Notes under the pieces: model-generated
What the model was told of the DNA's origin: nothing
Database searches by the model: none
Seen by the model: only the letters and a program-made list of their open reading frames with translations
NCBI GenBank assembly: GCA_016202645.1
Contig: JACQOF010000012.1
Location: forward strand, 1-42,477
DNA: 42,477 bases
Source: a bacterium
Lineage (GTDB): Bacteria > Lindowbacteria > 2-12-FULL-62-27
Direction: 5' to 3'
Position numbers and translations under genes: made by a program
Part shown: piece by piece, positions 40,858 to 42,477 of the stretch
Layout: every line of letters starts with the position of its first letter
Numbering within the stretch: the first letter of the stretch is position 1

Positions 40858-42099
40858 ATGAAAAAACGGCCTGAAGAAAAGAAAATTGTGAATTCCATTC
40901 TGAAGCGGGTCCGCGGACGCGACGGCAAGGTCTCTCTTTCCAATCTTCTGGATACCCTCGAAAGCCGGAGCCTGAAAGGCCGCCGCCTGCCGCGCGTTGT
41001 GGCGAAGCTTTCCAAGCACGCCGAGATCGTGGACGATCTTGATGTGGATGCCGCCGCTCCCGAGAAGTCGCCGATCGTCACCCAGGGCCGGGATGCCCGG
41101 AGTTCTCTGTCGCTCTATTTTCGGGAGCTTTCCCGCATTCCGCTCCTGACCCGGGAGGACGAGGTTTTTCTGGCCAAGCGCATCGAGGAGAGCCATGTGG
41201 GGATCCGGAGGATCTGCCGAACCTGCAAAATTTCGCCCGGCGTCATGCGCAAGATGGTAACGCTTCCGACCCGCCCCCAGCGCCGCGCGTTTCTGGTTTC
41301 CCGGAAGATCCGGTCGAAGCGGAGCGAGCGGATCCTGGATGAACTGGACCGCCTGGAGCGGATGTACGCCCGCGCGAAGGAAAAAATGGTGTTGTCGAAT
41401 CTCCGGCTAGTGATCTCCGTCGCCAAGCGCTACCAGAATCTGGGCATGCCCCTGGCCGATCTCATCAACGAGGGCAATCTGGGACTCCTCAAGGCAGTCG
41501 ACAAATACAATTACAAACTCGGATTCCGATTCAGCACCTATGCCACCTGGTACATCCGCCAGGCCATATCGAGGGCTCTCACGGACAAAAGCCGGACCAT
41601 CCGTCTTCCCGCGCACATCGCCGAATTCATGAGCCGGTTTATCCGCACCAAAATGCGCCTCGCTCACCAGATCGGCCGGGAACCAACCGCCCGCGAAATC
41701 GCAAACGTCCTCAAACTCCCAGTCAAACGCGTCATCGAACTCATGCAAGTCTCCCAGGACACCGCCTCCCTGGACATGCCCATCGGCCGGGAAAAGGACA
41801 CGCTGCTTTTGGAAATCCTCGAGGAGGAGGGTCCCGACACCTACTTTCGCGAACTCAATATCTCCTTCCTCTACGACGAACTCAAAAAAATGCTCGAAAC
41901 CCTCTCACCCCGCGAGCAGACTATCATCAAGCTCCGGTTCGGCCTGGAGGGCGTCCAGCCCAAGACCCTTCACGAAATCGGCAGTCAGCTCAACCTGACC
42001 CGCGAGCGGATCCGGCAGATCGAGGAGCGGACGCTGGACAAACTCAAAAAGCTTTGCATCCGGCGCAATGTTTATGACTTCCTTTCGGAAGTCGAATAA
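40858..42099 (+). CDS. rpoD: Primary-type RNA polymerase sigma-70 factor
   Basis: 413 residues. A short region 1.1-like N terminus (about 8-55) is followed by region 1.2 (SSLSLYFRELSRIPLLTREDEVFLAKRIEES). Region 2 (VLSNLRLVISVAKRYQNLGMPLADLINEGNLGLLKAVDKYNY... FSTYATWYIRQAISRALTDKSRTIRLPAHI), region 3, and region 4.2 (TLHEIGSQLNLTRERIRQIEERTLDKLKKL) are well kept. It directs RNA polymerase to -10/-35 promoters. The spacer between 1.2 and 2.1 is short, giving a compact sigma. Group 1 (RpoD) is favoured by region 1.1, but a group 2 alternative such as RpoS cannot be excluded. Confidence 0.88.
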   Translation: MKKRPEEKKIVNSILKRVRGRDGKVSLSNLLDTLESRSLKGRRLPRVVAKLSKHAEIVDDLDVDAAAPEKSPIVTQGRDARSSLSLYFRELSRIPLLTREDEVFLAKRIEESHVGIRRICRTCKISPGVMRKMVTLPTRPQRRAFLVSRKIRSKRSERILDELDRLERMYARAKEKMVLSNLRLVISVAKRYQNLGMPLADLINEGNLGLLKAVDKYNYKLGFRFSTYATWYIRQAISRALTDKSRTIRLPAHIAEFMSRFIRTKMRLAHQIGREPTAREIANVLKLPVKRVIELMQVSQDTASLDMPIGREKDTLLLEILEEEGPDTYFRELNISFLYDELKKMLETLSPREQTIIKLRFGLEGVQPKTLHEIGSQLNLTRERIRQIEERTLDKLKKLCIRRNVYDFLSEVE

Positions 42100-42123
42100 C
42101 TTTTATACGGTGAGGAGACCGGA

Positions 42124-42477
42124 ATGAAGACGACAGCGGACTGGAAGAAACTGATACGGGACGTTCCCGATTTTCCGAAACCGGGCATTCTCTTCAAGGA
42201 CATCACGCCAATACTTGCCGACCCGAATGCGTTCGGCAGGGTTGTCGACGAGCTGGAGGCGGCGGCCCGGCCCCTGAATGTCCAGAAGATCGTGGCCCCG
42301 GAGGCCCGGGGGTTCATCTTCGGCGCACCCCTGGCCCTCCGGATCGGCGCTGGATTTGTCCCGGTACGCAAGAAGAAAAAACTACCCTACAAGACCGTCG
42401 CGGTGTCCTACGAGCTTGAGTATGGGACCGACACCGTCGAAATGCACGAAGACGCGATCCGAAAAGGCGAGCGGGTC
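42124..42477 (+). CDS. apt: Adenine phosphoribosyltransferase, N-terminal part
   Basis: 118 residues visible; the frame runs off the window. VPDFPKPGILFKDITPILADP, APEARGFIFGAPLALRIGAGFVPVRKKKKLPYKT and SYELEYGTDTVEMHEDAI are Apt signatures. It joins adenine and PRPP to AMP. The PRPP-binding loop lies beyond the end. GAGGAG is a little upstream of the ATG at 42124. Confidence 0.95.
   Translation, partial: MKTTADWKKLIRDVPDFPKPGILFKDITPILADPNAFGRVVDELEAAARPLNVQKIVAPEARGFIFGAPLALRIGAGFVPVRKKKKLPYKTVAVSYELEYGTDTVEMHEDAIRKGERV

Overview
The window is high-GC, gene-dense DNA from a diderm bacterium. Evidence for this is a type IV pilus secretin system, a SurA-like periplasmic chaperone, an M6 protease and a primary sigma-70 factor. 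The mix of unusual fusions (PilM-PilN, secretin-HhH, Cmk-PlsC), an F0-only ATP synthase operon and many palindromic repeats suggests an uncultivated lineage. I cannot assign a phylum from sequence alone.

Layout. (1) 1-1478: the end of a secreted M6-type metalloprotease, then a small cassette with a four-helix-bundle protein gene between long inverted repeats. (2) 1479-14546, minus strand: a type IV pilus alignment/secretin operon, pilM-pilN fusion, pilO, pilP, a large Ig-repeat/AMIN/TPR protein, then a 2026-residue secretin with about eight N1-type repeats and three ComEA-like helix-hairpin-helix units at its C terminus. (3) 14547-17022: an NCS1 permease with an extra Ig-like periplasmic insert, then a HIT protein. 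(4) 17000-19012, minus strand: pabB and pabC, probably split from one ancestral gene by a palindrome. (5) 19070-24821: a pilT-family ATPase, a radical SAM protein, and the F0 genes (atpZ, atpI-like, atpB, atpE, atpF) running into lepB. (6) 24818-27756: SurA-like chaperone, pdxA, rsmA. (7) 27792-40300: a tightly coupled run, scpA-scpB-pheA-hisC-tyrA-aroA-cmk/plsC-S1 protein-TPR-NHL/VWA, mostly with 4-base start/stop overlaps. It joins chromosome condensation, Phe/Tyr synthesis, CMP kinase with lipid synthesis, and an S1 RNA-binding protein. (8) 40372-42477: tRNA-Pro(CGG), acylphosphatase, primary sigma factor, and the start of apt.

The most striking feature is the repeat content. At least three palindromic families, plus several single hairpins, lie inside reading frames: in surface loops, linkers, signal peptides and protein ends. 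They keep the frame and supply start codons, stop codons and coding residues. In two families the stem sequences differ between copies in a compensatory way, so base pairing is kept while sequence changes. This resembles the coding palindromic elements (RPE) of Rickettsia but occurs in an unrelated-looking genome. The second main point is the pilus secretin fused to DNA-binding-type HhH units, which suggests a DNA-uptake machine with a built-in receptor.

No rRNA, CRISPR array, transposase, recombinase or phage gene was seen. The longest stretch without a gene is about 300 bases (14547-14845), the divergent region between the pilus operon and the permease.
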